Origin: Streptomyces sp. NBC_00078
GTDB lineage: Bacteria > Actinomycetota > Actinomycetes > Streptomycetales > Streptomycetaceae
Length of the DNA: 64,000 bases
Direction of reading: 5' to 3'
Assembly (NCBI RefSeq): GCF_026343335.1
Contig: NZ_JAPELX010000001.1
Coordinates: 620,001-684,000, forward strand
Shown: positions 16,698-25,700 of the stretch, one piece after another
Layout of the letters: every line of letters starts with the position of its first letter
How positions within the stretch are numbered: the first letter of the stretch is position 1
Position numbers and translations under genes: made by a program
Notes under the pieces: model-generated
Told to the model about the DNA's origin: nothing
Seen by the model: only the letters and a program-made list of their open reading frames with translations
The model's database searches: none

Positions 16698-17144
16698 TCA
16701 GACGTCGTGCGGCGGGCGCTCGAACGGCTCGAAGGAGTCGTCGCGCCGGACCACGCACAGGGCCCAGATGATGAATCCCGATATCGCGATCATCACGACG
16801 GACCAGACCGGGTAGTACGGCAGGGAGAGGAAGTTGGCGATGATGATGAGTCCGGCGATGGCCACGCCGGCGACGCGCGCCCACGTCGCCGCCTGGAACA
16901 GACCGAAGCTGACGAGCACGGCGACCGCGCCCAGGGCGAGGTGGACCCAGCCCCACCCGGACAGGTTGAACTGGAAGACGTAGTTGGGCGTGTTGACGAA
17001 CACGTCGTCCTTGGCGATCGCCATGATGCCGCGGAAGATGGCGAGCAGTCCGGCGATCATCAGCATGACGGCCCCGAAGACCATCAGGCCGGCAGCCCAG
17101 TTCTGCTTCGTCGTCGGCGCGTGTGCGGTGTGTGTCGCAGTCAT
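16698..17144 (-). CDS. Four-pass membrane protein (DUF7144-like)
   Basis: A 148-residue integral membrane protein with four predicted segments (about 17-40, 62-82, 88-105, 110-132). FRGIMAIAKDDVFVNTPNYVF in the first loop and WGWVHLALG in the second segment are recognisable features of the DUF7144 family found throughout Streptomyces. Function is unknown. It heads a minus-strand run of small membrane proteins often induced with stress responses in this genus; that association is inference. Confidence 0.85.
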   Translation of the reverse strand: MTATHTAHAPTTKQNWAAGLMVFGAVMLMIAGLLAIFRGIMAIAKDDVFVNTPNYVFQFNLSGWGWVHLALGAVAVLVSFGLFQAATWARVAGVAIAGLIIIANFLSLPYYPVWSVVMIAISGFIIWALCVVRRDDSFEPFERPPHDV

Positions 17145-17177
17145 CCTTGGTGCCTCGTTTCGATCGGTCCGGCGTGC

Positions 17178-17645
17178 TCAGCGCCCGTGGGAGGCCGCGT
17201 CGGCACCGGAGTGCGTCGCGGGACCGTGGCCGGTCAGAACCAGGTCCTTGGCCCGGGCGAACTCCTCGTCCGTGATGTCACCACGGGCGCGGATCTCGGA
17301 GAGCTTGGCGAGTTCGTCGACGCTGCTGGACTTTCCTCCGTCCTTGGCGGTGTCGCGGATGTACGAGTCGAAGGCCTGCTGCTGCGCCCGTGCCTGCGAG
17401 ATCTCCCGGTGTCCCATGTTCTTGCCGCGGGCGATCACGTAGATGAACACGCCCAGGAAGGGCAGCACGATGACGAACACCAGCCAGCCGGTCTTGGCCC
17501 AGCCGCTCATGGCGTCGTCACGGAAGATGTCTACGACGATGCGGAAGAGCAGGACGAACCACATGATCCACAGGAAGAACCACAGCATCGTCCAGAAGGC
17601 GCTCAGCAGCGGAAAGTCGTACGCGAGATACGTCGACGCGCTCAT
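17178..17645 (-). CDS. PLDc_N/SHOCT domain membrane protein
   Basis: A 155-residue protein. Two membrane segments (about 15-38 and 48-72) make up a phospholipase-D-nuclease N-terminal-like (PLDc_N) module ending in LPFLGVFIYVIARG. A cytoplasmic linker leads to a C-terminal SHOCT motif (LAKLSEIRARGDITDEEF, about 112-129), which mediates oligomerisation or interactions in many membrane-associated proteins. It has no catalytic residues. It is 33 bases upstream of the DUF7144 gene on the same strand, so the two are probably co-transcribed. Confidence 0.87.
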   Translation of the reverse strand: MSASTYLAYDFPLLSAFWTMLWFFLWIMWFVLLFRIVVDIFRDDAMSGWAKTGWLVFVIVLPFLGVFIYVIARGKNMGHREISQARAQQQAFDSYIRDTAKDGGKSSSVDELAKLSEIRARGDITDEEFARAKDLVLTGHGPATHSGADAASHGR

Positions 17646-17963
17646 TTCTCTCCTCCGGTCCCGGGCGTTCGCCCGCCCGCCTGTCAGTCCCGTCTTTCAG
17701 CGTGCCCACGGCAAGGGCGAGGCGGCCTCACCCGGCACGGGTGAGCGTCGGACACGGGAGGAGATGCGCTCGCCCGGGGCCGGCCCTGCTTCGGTCCATG
17801 GCGGCGGGTACGAAGAGGCCGGCGGCCCACTGACCGGACCGCCGCCGGAGCCGTGGCGCCAAGCCGAGGCGGGGTTCACGGGACCGCGTGCCCCGGTTCG
17901 TCGGCGGTGCCCGGGGCGCGCTCCGCCGCGGCGAGGACCGCGGGATCGCCGGCACGGCCAGGA

Positions 17964-18322
17964 TCACCACACGGTCACGATCACCACGAGGACCGCGGGG
18001 CGGTTCCACAGCAGGAGCGCCAGGGCACCGGTCCCGATGGCGATGCCGGTGGTCCAGGACACGTGGTCAGCCGGCGGCCCGTCGAGCCGGTGCGCATCCC
18101 GGCGCTGTTCAGTGCCTTGCCGACGACTGCGGCTGCCCCACCCGGTCAGGGCACGCACCCCGCGGGCCACCTTCCCGGCGCCGTACGGACAGGCGGTCAG
18201 CGCGACGATCACGGCGGTGACGAGGAGCGTGCGGGTGCTGTCGCGCAGGAAGCGGAGGAACGTGTCGACTGCGGAGGCCGCCGCGCCGCTCGTCCGGGCC
18301 GCCGCGAAGGATCCGGGTGCCG
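17964..18322 (-). pseudogene. Tail of a Streptomyces multi-pass membrane protein
   Basis: The minus strand encodes DTFLRFLRDSTRTLLVTAVI, a Cys-containing hydrophobic stretch, then TGIAIGTGALALLLWNRPAV and VVIVTVW before a stop. This is the paired-helix tail of a family of large Streptomyces membrane proteins that end in a WxxPTGxVVL-like segment. Codons in between are degenerate and no start or N-terminal part exists. The remaining gap 17646-17963 shows nothing I can assign. Confidence 0.4.
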
Positions 18323-18325
18323 GTC

Positions 18326-18988
18326 CTAGACGCTCCGGTCGGTCTCGGGCCGCCCCGTGATGCCGGACTTGCGCAGTGCCGCCCGCCAGGCGAGGGCGAG
18401 GGCCGCCTCGGCCAGGCCCAGCAGCACGAGCCACAGGCCGAGCAGCCGGGTCAGCGCCCGGGCCGACTCGGCGGGCAGGGCGAGTACGACGATCCCGGCG
18501 ACGATGGCGAGCACGGCGAGACCCAGGATGACGCCGCGGTGCGGCAACTCGTCGGCGGCGATGGCCGTGTAGAGCGTCAGGATGCCCGACACGAGCCAGA
18601 CGACCCCGACGATGACCGAGAGCGCGGCGATGGACTGCAGCGGGTTGCGCAGGCACAGCACTCCGGCCAGGACGTACAGGACGGCGATGAGCAGCCCGGG
18701 GAGCCGCTCTCCGTGCCCGTCCCGGGCGAAGACGGCGACGAACCGGAACGACCCGATCACCAGCAGGTACAGGCCGATGAGGACCGCCAGCACGTGCAGC
18801 GTCTCGTCCGGCCAGACCAGGACCAGGACGCCCGGCACGAGCGTCGCGACGGCGGAGCCGAGGATCCAGGTCCAGGAACGGCCGAGGCGCTCCAGCACTT
18901 CGGCGGAAGTGGCCGCCTGGTCCGGGACCGCCCCGTCGTGAGTGTGCTCCGGTCCGGTACGCGGTGCCGGACCACGCGATTCGGTCAT
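18326..18988 (-). CDS. HdeD/DUF308 family membrane protein
   Basis: A 220-residue protein with a 35-residue cytoplasmic N-terminus and six membrane segments arranged as three pairs (from about residue 40 to 205), the duplicated DUF308 layout of HdeD-like proteins. In enterobacteria HdeD is linked to acid resistance; in Streptomyces the role is unproved. The ATG at 18988 is preceded by GAGGAGG. It lies upstream of the SHOCT and DUF7144 genes on the same strand but is separated from them by a decayed region. Confidence 0.85.
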   Translation of the reverse strand: MTESRGPAPRTGPEHTHDGAVPDQAATSAEVLERLGRSWTWILGSAVATLVPGVLVLVWPDETLHVLAVLIGLYLLVIGSFRFVAVFARDGHGERLPGLLIAVLYVLAGVLCLRNPLQSIAALSVIVGVVWLVSGILTLYTAIAADELPHRGVILGLAVLAIVAGIVVLALPAESARALTRLLGLWLVLLGLAEAALALAWRAALRKSGITGRPETDRSV

Positions 18989-19352
18989 GGCTCCTCCTCG
19001 CGCGATCGAGCGGACGTTGCGGACCGCCGACGGGGCGGTGTGCGGGACCTCTCCGGATCAGGATCCCGTGCGTCGTGGCGGCGCGGGTCACCCCCTACGG
19101 GTGATCCGGCGGCCCCGTCGTGCCGTTGGGGTGGGAACCGGAGGCGCTCACCACCCTGACGGCGCGAAGATACGAAGAGACAGACGCGACGGAACGAAGA
19201 GACAGAGACGACCGTTCCCCAGGCTGCCCGGACGGGGCCTCGGCGCGGCTCGCGTGCGGTCCGCAGGTGGTGGCGCAGGTCTTCTCGCGGGAGGTGCGGA
19301 CGGGCGGCGGCGTCAGCTGCCGGACCGGAAGGGCAGCGCACGGCCGGAGACC

Positions 19353-19583
19353 ATGGACCCGCCGCTGTTCGGCCTCTTCGCCCGGCTGTGCGGGGCGTCC
19401 CTGGCGCGGGCGCACGCTCCTTGCGGGGATCCGGTCGCGATCTCCGCGTACCTGGGCGGCAGCGACCGCTTCGACCGCGCGCCCGCCGCTTTCGCGCAGT
19501 CCTACGCCGACCGGAACGAGCGGGGCTCCGAGGCGCCGGCGGCCCGTTCCCGCTCGGGCCGGATCACCGCGCAGGATCTCTGA
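19353..19583 (+). pseudogene. C-terminal fragment of a DUF2252 protein
   Basis: An open frame of 76 codons reads LCGASLARAHAPCGDPVAIS, AYLGGSDRFDRAPAAFAQSY and ADRNERGSEA. This matches the end of DUF2252 proteins (LCGWxLARAHARSGD, YLGxSDxFDRAxAxFAxxYADQNERD). Full-length members exceed 400 residues and the kinase-like core is missing, so this is a relic. The preceding gap (18989-19352) contains only a 13-bp direct repeat ACGAAGAGACAGA at 19172 and 19194. Confidence 0.6.
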
Positions 19584-19612
19584 GCGGCACGGTCTGAGCG
19601 GCAAGGTCCGGG

Positions 19613-19810
19613 TCACTCCGGCAGCTGACGCATCTCCACGACGCGCAGGCCCAGCGACCGGCAGCGGGCCAGCAGGCCGAACAGCTGCGCCTCGTCGATG
19701 ACGGGACCGAACAGGACGGTCTGACCGGACATCACCACGTGCTCCAGCTCCGGGAAGGCCTCGGCAAGCGCCTTCGACAGGTGTCCGTCGACTCGGATCT
19801 CGTAGCGCAT
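19613..19810 (-). CDS. Conserved small protein of unknown function
   Basis: A 65-residue protein: MRYEIRVDGHLSKALAEAFP, a central VVMSGQTVLFGPVIDEAQL and a C-terminal helix ending in LGLRVVEMRQLPE. The pattern of a beta strand, a helix, two strands and a helix suggests a small ferredoxin-like or ACT-like fold. Homologues of this size are common and unnamed in actinobacteria, as far as I recall. It is 27 bases downstream of the membrane-protein gene at 19838 on the same strand and probably shares its transcript. I do not assign a function. Confidence 0.72.
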   Translation of the reverse strand: MRYEIRVDGHLSKALAEAFPELEHVVMSGQTVLFGPVIDEAQLFGLLARCRSLGLRVVEMRQLPE

Positions 19811-19837
19811 GGGTCGTACTCCCGCGGACGGCCTCGG

Positions 19838-20356
19838 TCAGTGCTTCAGAACGATCTTGAATGAGATGATCACCAGGCCCAGCAGCAGATTCACCGAGGC
19901 AGTGGTCGCAACCATGCGCCAGGTGCCGCCGGCGCGGCGTGCCGCGGCGGCGGACCAGCCCACCTGCCCGGCCACGGCGACGGACAGGGCCAGCCAGATG
20001 GCGCCCTGTACGTCCAGGCCCAGGAGCGGACTGAGGGCCACCGCGGCGGCAGGTGGGACGGCGGCCTTGACGATGGGCCACTCGTCGCGGCAGACGTGCA
20101 GCACGACCTGGCGGTCCAGGGGCTGTTGCGCCAGCCGCGCCCCGAACAGCTGGGCGTGGACGTGCGCGATCCAGAACACCACGCCGGTGAGCAGCAACAG
20201 CACCACGAGTTCGGCACGCGGGAACGAGCCCAGGGTGCCGGCCCCGATCACCACGGAGGCCGCGAGCATCGATCCGTAGACGCCGCCCGTGTAGTCCGCG
20301 CGTGCCCTGCGCTCGGCACCGCGCACGCGGACCGCGGTGCCGTCGGTCCTGGACAT
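19838..20356 (-). CDS. Integral membrane protein of unknown function
   Basis: A 172-residue protein with four or five membrane segments (about 28-46, 50-70, 93-112, 117-136, 148-168). A WIAHVHAQLFGARLAQQPL segment, rich in His and Arg, lies between the second and third. The N-terminus is charged and cytoplasmic. I recognise the type from Streptomyces stress-associated clusters but know no function. It sits 18 bases downstream of the MFS exporter gene at 20375, so it is likely part of the same minus-strand operon. Confidence 0.78.
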   Translation of the reverse strand: MSRTDGTAVRVRGAERRARADYTGGVYGSMLAASVVIGAGTLGSFPRAELVVLLLLTGVVFWIAHVHAQLFGARLAQQPLDRQVVLHVCRDEWPIVKAAVPPAAAVALSPLLGLDVQGAIWLALSVAVAGQVGWSAAAARRAGGTWRMVATTASVNLLLGLVIISFKIVLKH

Positions 20357-20374
20357 CGGTGCCTCCCTGGGGGT

Positions 20375-22003
20375 TCAGTGCGTCGATCCTTTGGCTCCGG
20401 ACGGTGCGTCGGCGCCGGACTTCTCGGTACGTCTCTTCTGGCCGGCGGGCAGGCTCGAGGTGACGAGGAAACTGGCCAGCGTCACACCGCCGGTGGCGAG
20501 GATCGCCGCCTTCAGGCCGTCGAGCTGCGCCGACGCGTACGAGTCCACGACGGCGTCGACGTCGGAACTCGGCAGGCCGGCGCTTTCCGCCGCCGAACGC
20601 ACCTGGTCGGTGCTGACGAAGGAGATCCCCGACTCCAGGGCCACACCGGTCTGTGCGCGGGCCTCCTCGGACACCTTTGGATCGTCGGCCACCTGCGTGG
20701 TGAACGCGTGCGCCAGTGCGCCGACGAGGATGGACCCGATGAGTGCCGTGCCCAGCGCGGAGCCCAGGTTCTGCGCCGTGAACTGCAGCCCTCCGACCTC
20801 GCTGCGCTCCTCCTCACCGACGCTGGACTGGACGACGTTGCCCAACTGCGAGGCGAGCAGGCCGGTGCCCACGCCCAGCAGAGCCATGGCTCCGGCGAAC
20901 TGCGCGTCGTCGATGACCGGGTCGATGGTGGCCAGCAGCCACACGATGGCTCCCGCCAGCGTCAGCAGGGCCAGCCGGACCACCCGGCGCGGCCCCACAA
21001 CCCGGCCCAGCGAGGAGGCGAGCACGGAGGCCGCGAGCATCGTGACGGACACCGGGAGCAGCCGGAGTCCGGTCTGGAAGGCGTCGAAGCCCTGCACCAC
21101 CTGCAGGTACAGCGGGATGACGAAGAACAGCCCCAACAGGATGAGGTTCTGGCTCAGCAGCGTCAGCAGACCTGAGCGCAGTGCCCGTTTGCGCAGCAGG
21201 GCCAGGTGTACGAGGGGCTCGGCGTCCTGAGCCTCCCGCCGCCGCTCCCAGTGGACGAACAGGGCGAGGACGACCGCCCCGGCGCCGACGACGAACAGCG
21301 TCGGGGAGAAGCCCAGGACGGTGAAGGGAGGGTTGCGGGGCTGTAGCCATCCCCAGGTACTGCTCTGCAGCACGCCGAGTACGCCCAGGGCCAGTCCGCC
21401 CGCCGACAGCACCGCGCCGACTGCGTCCAGCCGGTGGCGGGGTCCGGTCCGGACGGGTTCGGTGATCATCCGGCGGCAGCACAGGACGGCCGCGACGACC
21501 ACGACCTCACCGGCGAAGACGAGCCGCCAGGTGAGGTACGTCGTCACCCAGCCGCCCAGCAGCGGGCCGACCGCGATCCCCGCGCCGGCGAGTCCGCCGA
21601 TGACGCCGTAGGCGACGGCACGGTCCCGCCCGCGGTAGGTCTCCGCGACGAGAGCGGCCATGGACGGCAGCACCATGGCGGCGCCGAGCCCCTCGATGAC
21701 CGACCAGCCCAGCGCGAGCACCCACAGCGTGGGGGCCACGGCGGTCAGGGCCGATCCCGTGCCGTACACGATCAGTCCGATGAAGAAGAGACGACGGCGC
21801 CCCACGATGTCGCCGAACCGGCCACCGATGATCATGAACGCGGCCATGACCAGCGCGTACAGCGTGATCACGGTCTGGATGGCGGTGACCTCGGTGTCGA
21901 AATCCTCGACCAGCTGACTGATCGAGACGTTCATGACGGACGTGTCCAGAACCATCAGGAACTGGGCCGTGCCCAGGACGATCAGAGCCCGCCATCGTGT
22001 CAC
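20375..22003 (-). CDS. MFS drug exporter, DHA2/EmrB-QacA type
   Basis: A 542-residue, 14-segment major facilitator transporter. Family features are GGRFGDIVGRRRLFFIG in the 2-3 loop, the motif-C region GPLLGGWVTTYLTWRLVF and an alternating later half ending in a Lys/Arg tail. DHA2 members export drugs and other hydrophobic compounds by proton antiport. The GTG at 22003 is preferred because GAGGTGG lies at the right spacing and it places the first helix about 5 residues in; ATG 22060 is an upstream alternative. It lies 112 bases downstream of the large LuxR regulator on the same strand, so that regulator may control it. Confidence 0.88.
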   Translation of the reverse strand: MTRWRALIVLGTAQFLMVLDTSVMNVSISQLVEDFDTEVTAIQTVITLYALVMAAFMIIGGRFGDIVGRRRLFFIGLIVYGTGSALTAVAPTLWVLALGWSVIEGLGAAMVLPSMAALVAETYRGRDRAVAYGVIGGLAGAGIAVGPLLGGWVTTYLTWRLVFAGEVVVVAAVLCCRRMITEPVRTGPRHRLDAVGAVLSAGGLALGVLGVLQSSTWGWLQPRNPPFTVLGFSPTLFVVGAGAVVLALFVHWERRREAQDAEPLVHLALLRKRALRSGLLTLLSQNLILLGLFFVIPLYLQVVQGFDAFQTGLRLLPVSVTMLAASVLASSLGRVVGPRRVVRLALLTLAGAIVWLLATIDPVIDDAQFAGAMALLGVGTGLLASQLGNVVQSSVGEEERSEVGGLQFTAQNLGSALGTALIGSILVGALAHAFTTQVADDPKVSEEARAQTGVALESGISFVSTDQVRSAAESAGLPSSDVDAVVDSYASAQLDGLKAAILATGGVTLASFLVTSSLPAGQKRRTEKSGADAPSGAKGSTH

Positions 22004-22115
22004 GGTGTCCACCTCGCCGAGTCGGCCCGGAGCGGCGGTGGATCCGGCCGCCATCCCCATCGCAGCCGAGGAGGCCGTCCGGCGCCTCACCCGCCGTGGG
22101 CGAGGCGACCCGTGT

Positions 22116-24809
22116 TCACAGCAGCCGCAGGTCCCGCGCACGGTGTACCGCGGCGCTGCGACGGTTCACGCCCAGCTTCCGGTACAGGCTCTTGAGGTGG
22201 GTCTTCACCGTGTTCACGGACACGTACAGGTCGGCGGCGATCTCCTCCGTCGACATCATCTGGGCCAGCCGCTCGAGCACGTCGCGCTCACGGCCGCTCA
22301 GTTCCTCCACGACGATCGGCCAGAGGGGCATCCCGGCTCCGGCCGGTTCGTCATGTCGCCAGGTGCCGGGCACGAGCCAGCCCCCGGCCAACTGCTGGAG
22401 GGGTGCGGTGGCCAGGAGAGGGCGGATCCACTGTCCGGCTTCGAGGAAGGGCCGGCGCAACCGCTCGTGCCGGGCCTGGATGAGCGACTGTGCTACGAGT
22501 GCGCGGGCGGTGGACGAGTCCCCCGCGCCGTACGCGGCCTGCGCTCTCACCAGTGCCGCCCGGACGGTCACGGCCGGACCGGTGCGGCTGTCGGCCCGGA
22601 TCCTGTCAAGGAGGTCGATCGCGGCATCCGGACGCCCTGCGACGAGGTGGAGGCGCGCGGCTTCCACGGCGCACGCCGGCTGGCTGTCGGGAACGGCGCG
22701 GAGCAGCTCGGCGGCGGTTTCGGACCGTCCTTCGGCGAGGTGGGCGGCGGAGACGACCAGTACCTCGTGGCTCTCCGCCCACGGTGAGGCCGCGGCGGTG
22801 GAGACCACCGGGGCAGCCGCCTCGACCGCCGCTCGCGCGTCGCCCCGGGCCAACTGGAGCCGCGCGGTGACGATGGCCCGTCCAGCGGCCGTCACCGGGT
22901 CCCGTGTCGCGGCGGGGAGTTCGGCGGCCTCGTCGAGGAGGGCCTGGGCCCGGCCCAGTTCGTTGCGGTCGACGGCCACGGCGGCCAGCACCAGTCGCTC
23001 GATTCCGGAGCCGGAGGGGCGGTCGAGGCTGAAGCCCTCCGTCTCGCTCACCGCCTCCAGGGCCTTGTCCTCCGCTCTGCCCGGCCAGCCGTTGAGGTAG
23101 TCGATCAGCGCCAGGTGGCCCATCGAATCCTCCCGGGGGACCAGGGTCGAGACTCCCCCGGGCGAGCGGACCACCGTGGACAGCGCTGCCTGCGCCTCCT
23201 CGAACCGCCCCGCCCACAGTCGCGTCGTGCCCAGGTGGGCCATCAGGAGGGCGCGCAGCTCCGGATGCTTGTCCAGAAGGTGTGCGGGAACGTCCTGTTG
23301 CGCCTCGTCAGCGCTTTCGGCGGCCTCTTCCGCCTGTGCGGGGGACCCGGTCAGGCGGGCGGCCAGGGCCTCCAGCAGCGCACAGCTCAGCTGCGCGGCC
23401 GCCGGGTCGGACAGGTCGCCGGTCAGGCGTTCCTCGGCGTGGTGGAGGTGGGCCAGTCCACGGTCGAGGTCGCTGCGGGACAGATCGCGTGCGGCGCGCA
23501 CGAGTTCCGTCGCGGGGCTCGTGGCATCGGGCTCCATCCGGGAGAAGAGCCGGGTCAGGTCCTCGGAGCGCAGACCGGTGAAGAACTGTCCGATCGCCAG
23601 GTCGTCCACGAGGGCCCCGGCGGTGAAGTCCCAGTCGCCCGCGGCGGCGCCGTGCGCGAGGGTCTCCGGGAGGGAGCCGGAGCGCTGCAGCCACAGGGCG
23701 GCCCGCCGGTGCAGTTCGGGCTCCAGGCCGGGGCAGCGCTCGCGCAGATGGGCCCGGAGTATCTCCCCGAACAGCGGGTGCAGGCGGTACCAGGAGTGTC
23801 CGAGATCCTCGACGAAGGCGTTCTCGCGGTGCAGCCGGGCCAGGATGCGTTCGGCATCGGTCCGCTCCGTCAGGGCGTTCACCAGATCGGGACAGAAGCG
23901 CTCCAGCACGCTGGCCCGCAGCAGCAGGTCCTCGGTCTGTTCCGTCTGCCGCTTGAGCACCTCGGCCAGCAGGAAGTCGGCGACGGTGCTGCGATCCGCC
24001 TCGAACTCCTTGAGATACGTCTCCGGGTCCGGGCTCTCCAGCGCGGCCAGGGCGCACAGGCGCAGGCCGGCGGCCCAGCCCCGGGTGCGGTCCACCAGAG
24101 CGCGCGCCGCGTCGAGGGGAAGACAGAGACCGTGCACCTCCAGCAGGGCGAGGGCCTCCTTGGGGGTGAAGGCCAGCTCGGCGCCGCGGATCTCCGTCAG
24201 CGCGCCGGCCACCCGGTAGCGGTGCAACGGGAGCATGGGTTCGGTGCGGGTGACGAGGATCAGGCGCAGCCCGTCCCCTGCGTGGTTCAGCACGAACTCC
24301 AGCTGCTCCGCGACCTCGGGCGCGCTCACGCGGTCGTACTCGTCGAGCACGACGGTCGCTGCCTGGTCACGGTCGTTGAGTTCTCCGGCGATCGCCGACA
24401 GCACCCTGTGGTCCACGCTGCCGGCGTCCGCCGGGTGGGCGGCGGGGTCGGACAGCGGCATCCCGCAGACGCGCAGGGCCTGCAGGAGATACGCCCAGAA
24501 CATGCCGGGACGCTGCTCCTCCGACTCCAGAGTGAGCCAGGCGACCGGCCGGTCCAGGTGTACGGCCCAGTCGGCGACCAGCAGGGTCTTGCCCGCGCCG
24601 GCGGACCCGTTGACCATGGTCAGCGGAGTGGCCAGAGCCTGGTCGAGGTGCCGGTTCAGCCGCTGCCGCTGCAGGAACGCGCCGGGCCTGGTCGGCAGAG
24701 CGAATCGAGTGCGCAGGAACGGGTCCCCCAGCGGATCGGCACATCCGTCGGCCGACGCCGGAACGTACTCCTCGAATGCAGACACGCGCTCACCACCAGT
24801 GTCCGCCAT
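22116..24809 (-). CDS. MalT/LuxR-type ATP-dependent transcriptional regulator
   Basis: An 897-residue STAND-type activator. It has a Walker A (GSAGAGKT, 68-75), a Walker B (VVLDEYD, 153-159), a sensor region (LILVTRTEP, about 178), a winged domain, a long TPR-like helical repeat region (about 400-820) and a C-terminal LuxR HTH (LSGRERDVLERLAQMMSTEE, then VNTVKTHLKSLYRKLGV). Proteins of this class bind an inducer on the repeat domain and oligomerise with ATP to activate promoters. The inducer is unknown. It is the first gene of the minus-strand set with the DHA2 exporter, which suggests control of efflux. Start ATG 24809; a GTG nine codons in is an alternative. Confidence 0.9.
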   Translation of the reverse strand: MADTGGERVSAFEEYVPASADGCADPLGDPFLRTRFALPTRPGAFLQRQRLNRHLDQALATPLTMVNGSAGAGKTLLVADWAVHLDRPVAWLTLESEEQRPGMFWAYLLQALRVCGMPLSDPAAHPADAGSVDHRVLSAIAGELNDRDQAATVVLDEYDRVSAPEVAEQLEFVLNHAGDGLRLILVTRTEPMLPLHRYRVAGALTEIRGAELAFTPKEALALLEVHGLCLPLDAARALVDRTRGWAAGLRLCALAALESPDPETYLKEFEADRSTVADFLLAEVLKRQTEQTEDLLLRASVLERFCPDLVNALTERTDAERILARLHRENAFVEDLGHSWYRLHPLFGEILRAHLRERCPGLEPELHRRAALWLQRSGSLPETLAHGAAAGDWDFTAGALVDDLAIGQFFTGLRSEDLTRLFSRMEPDATSPATELVRAARDLSRSDLDRGLAHLHHAEERLTGDLSDPAAAQLSCALLEALAARLTGSPAQAEEAAESADEAQQDVPAHLLDKHPELRALLMAHLGTTRLWAGRFEEAQAALSTVVRSPGGVSTLVPREDSMGHLALIDYLNGWPGRAEDKALEAVSETEGFSLDRPSGSGIERLVLAAVAVDRNELGRAQALLDEAAELPAATRDPVTAAGRAIVTARLQLARGDARAAVEAAAPVVSTAAASPWAESHEVLVVSAAHLAEGRSETAAELLRAVPDSQPACAVEAARLHLVAGRPDAAIDLLDRIRADSRTGPAVTVRAALVRAQAAYGAGDSSTARALVAQSLIQARHERLRRPFLEAGQWIRPLLATAPLQQLAGGWLVPGTWRHDEPAGAGMPLWPIVVEELSGRERDVLERLAQMMSTEEIAADLYVSVNTVKTHLKSLYRKLGVNRRSAAVHRARDLRLL

Positions 24810-24981
24810 GTCATGGGCAGCGCTTCCCTCGCTTCAGGGTCCCATCCTTCCGGGACAACCGCCTGGCACACGCACGGCCGGCACCGAGGGCGTCGCTCAC
24901 TGCCTGACCGGTGCGTATCCGTGCTGCGGGCCTCTTCCCACACCCTTCGAAACGCTGAGACGCAGGTCACACCCGGAGAGC

Positions 24982-25008
24982 TGTCACATGTCACCGGCCA
25001 CCCCTGTC
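24982..25008 (+). promoter_or_regulatory. Candidate ECF41-type promoter
   Basis: TGTCACA at 24982-24988 and TGTC at 25005-25008 are 16 bases apart, about 38 bases before the ATG of the AhpD-like gene. ECF41 sigma factors are reported to recognise TGTCACA with a downstream CGTC; the first element is exact and the second has one mismatch. A sigma factor of that group is encoded 655 bases downstream. Confidence 0.55.
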
Positions 25009-25045
25009 AGTAGGTGTGTATCCGCAACAGGGCAAGGAGATCACC

Positions 25046-25519
25046 ATGGAACCGCGCCTCAACTTCTTCGGCCACCCCCTCGCGGGAAGGGTCCTGAAGC
25101 ACATCAATTCCGCGAACAAGGTGGTGTGGGACTCGACGCTGCCGACCACGACTCAGGAACTGGTGAAGATTCGCGCAAGCCAGATCAACGGCTGTGGTTT
25201 CTGCACGGACATGCACACCAAGGACGCCACAGCCGAAGGGGAGACGGCGCAGCGCCTCAACCTGGTCGCGGCCTGGCGTGAGGCCAAGGTGTTCACCGAG
25301 GCCGAACGTGCCGCTCTGGAGCTGGCCGAGCAGGGCACCCGCACCGCCGATGCGGCGGGCGGTGTCAGCGACGAGGCCTGGGAGAACGCCGCGAAGCACT
25401 TCGACGAGGACCAGCTTGCAGCGCTGGTCTCCCTCATCGCGGTCATCAACGCGTACAACCGTGTGAACATCATCGTCCAGCAGCCTGCCGGGGACTACCA
25501 GCCCGGCATGTTCGGCTGA
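25046..25519 (+). CDS. Carboxymuconolactone decarboxylase / AhpD-like protein
   Basis: A 157-residue all-helical protein with the AhpD-type redox motif CGFCTDMH (Cys50, Cys53, His57). These proteins form trimers or hexamers and act as disulfide reductases or gamma-carboxymuconolactone decarboxylases; the two cysteines favour an alkyl-hydroperoxidase-like role. The ATG at 25046 has AAGGAGA seven bases upstream. Such genes are the standard neighbours and targets of ECF41 sigma factors, and that is the arrangement here: promoter-like TGTCACA element, this gene, then the sigma gene. Confidence 0.92.
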   Translation: MEPRLNFFGHPLAGRVLKHINSANKVVWDSTLPTTTQELVKIRASQINGCGFCTDMHTKDATAEGETAQRLNLVAAWREAKVFTEAERAALELAEQGTRTADAAGGVSDEAWENAAKHFDEDQLAALVSLIAVINAYNRVNIIVQQPAGDYQPGMFG

Positions 25520-25700
25520 TCGGCGCCCACCAGGCCCGGCGCCACGGCCTGTCTCCAAGCCGCCCCGATCTGCGGCATGGAAGCAGGCCATCGGCATCAC
25601 GGGCACAGCACCGTCCTGGCTGTGGATCACGTCGTCACCGGGCTTCGAGTGCGGTGATGACCCTGCTTGTAGCATGGTGATCCACAACTGGAGGGCACCT

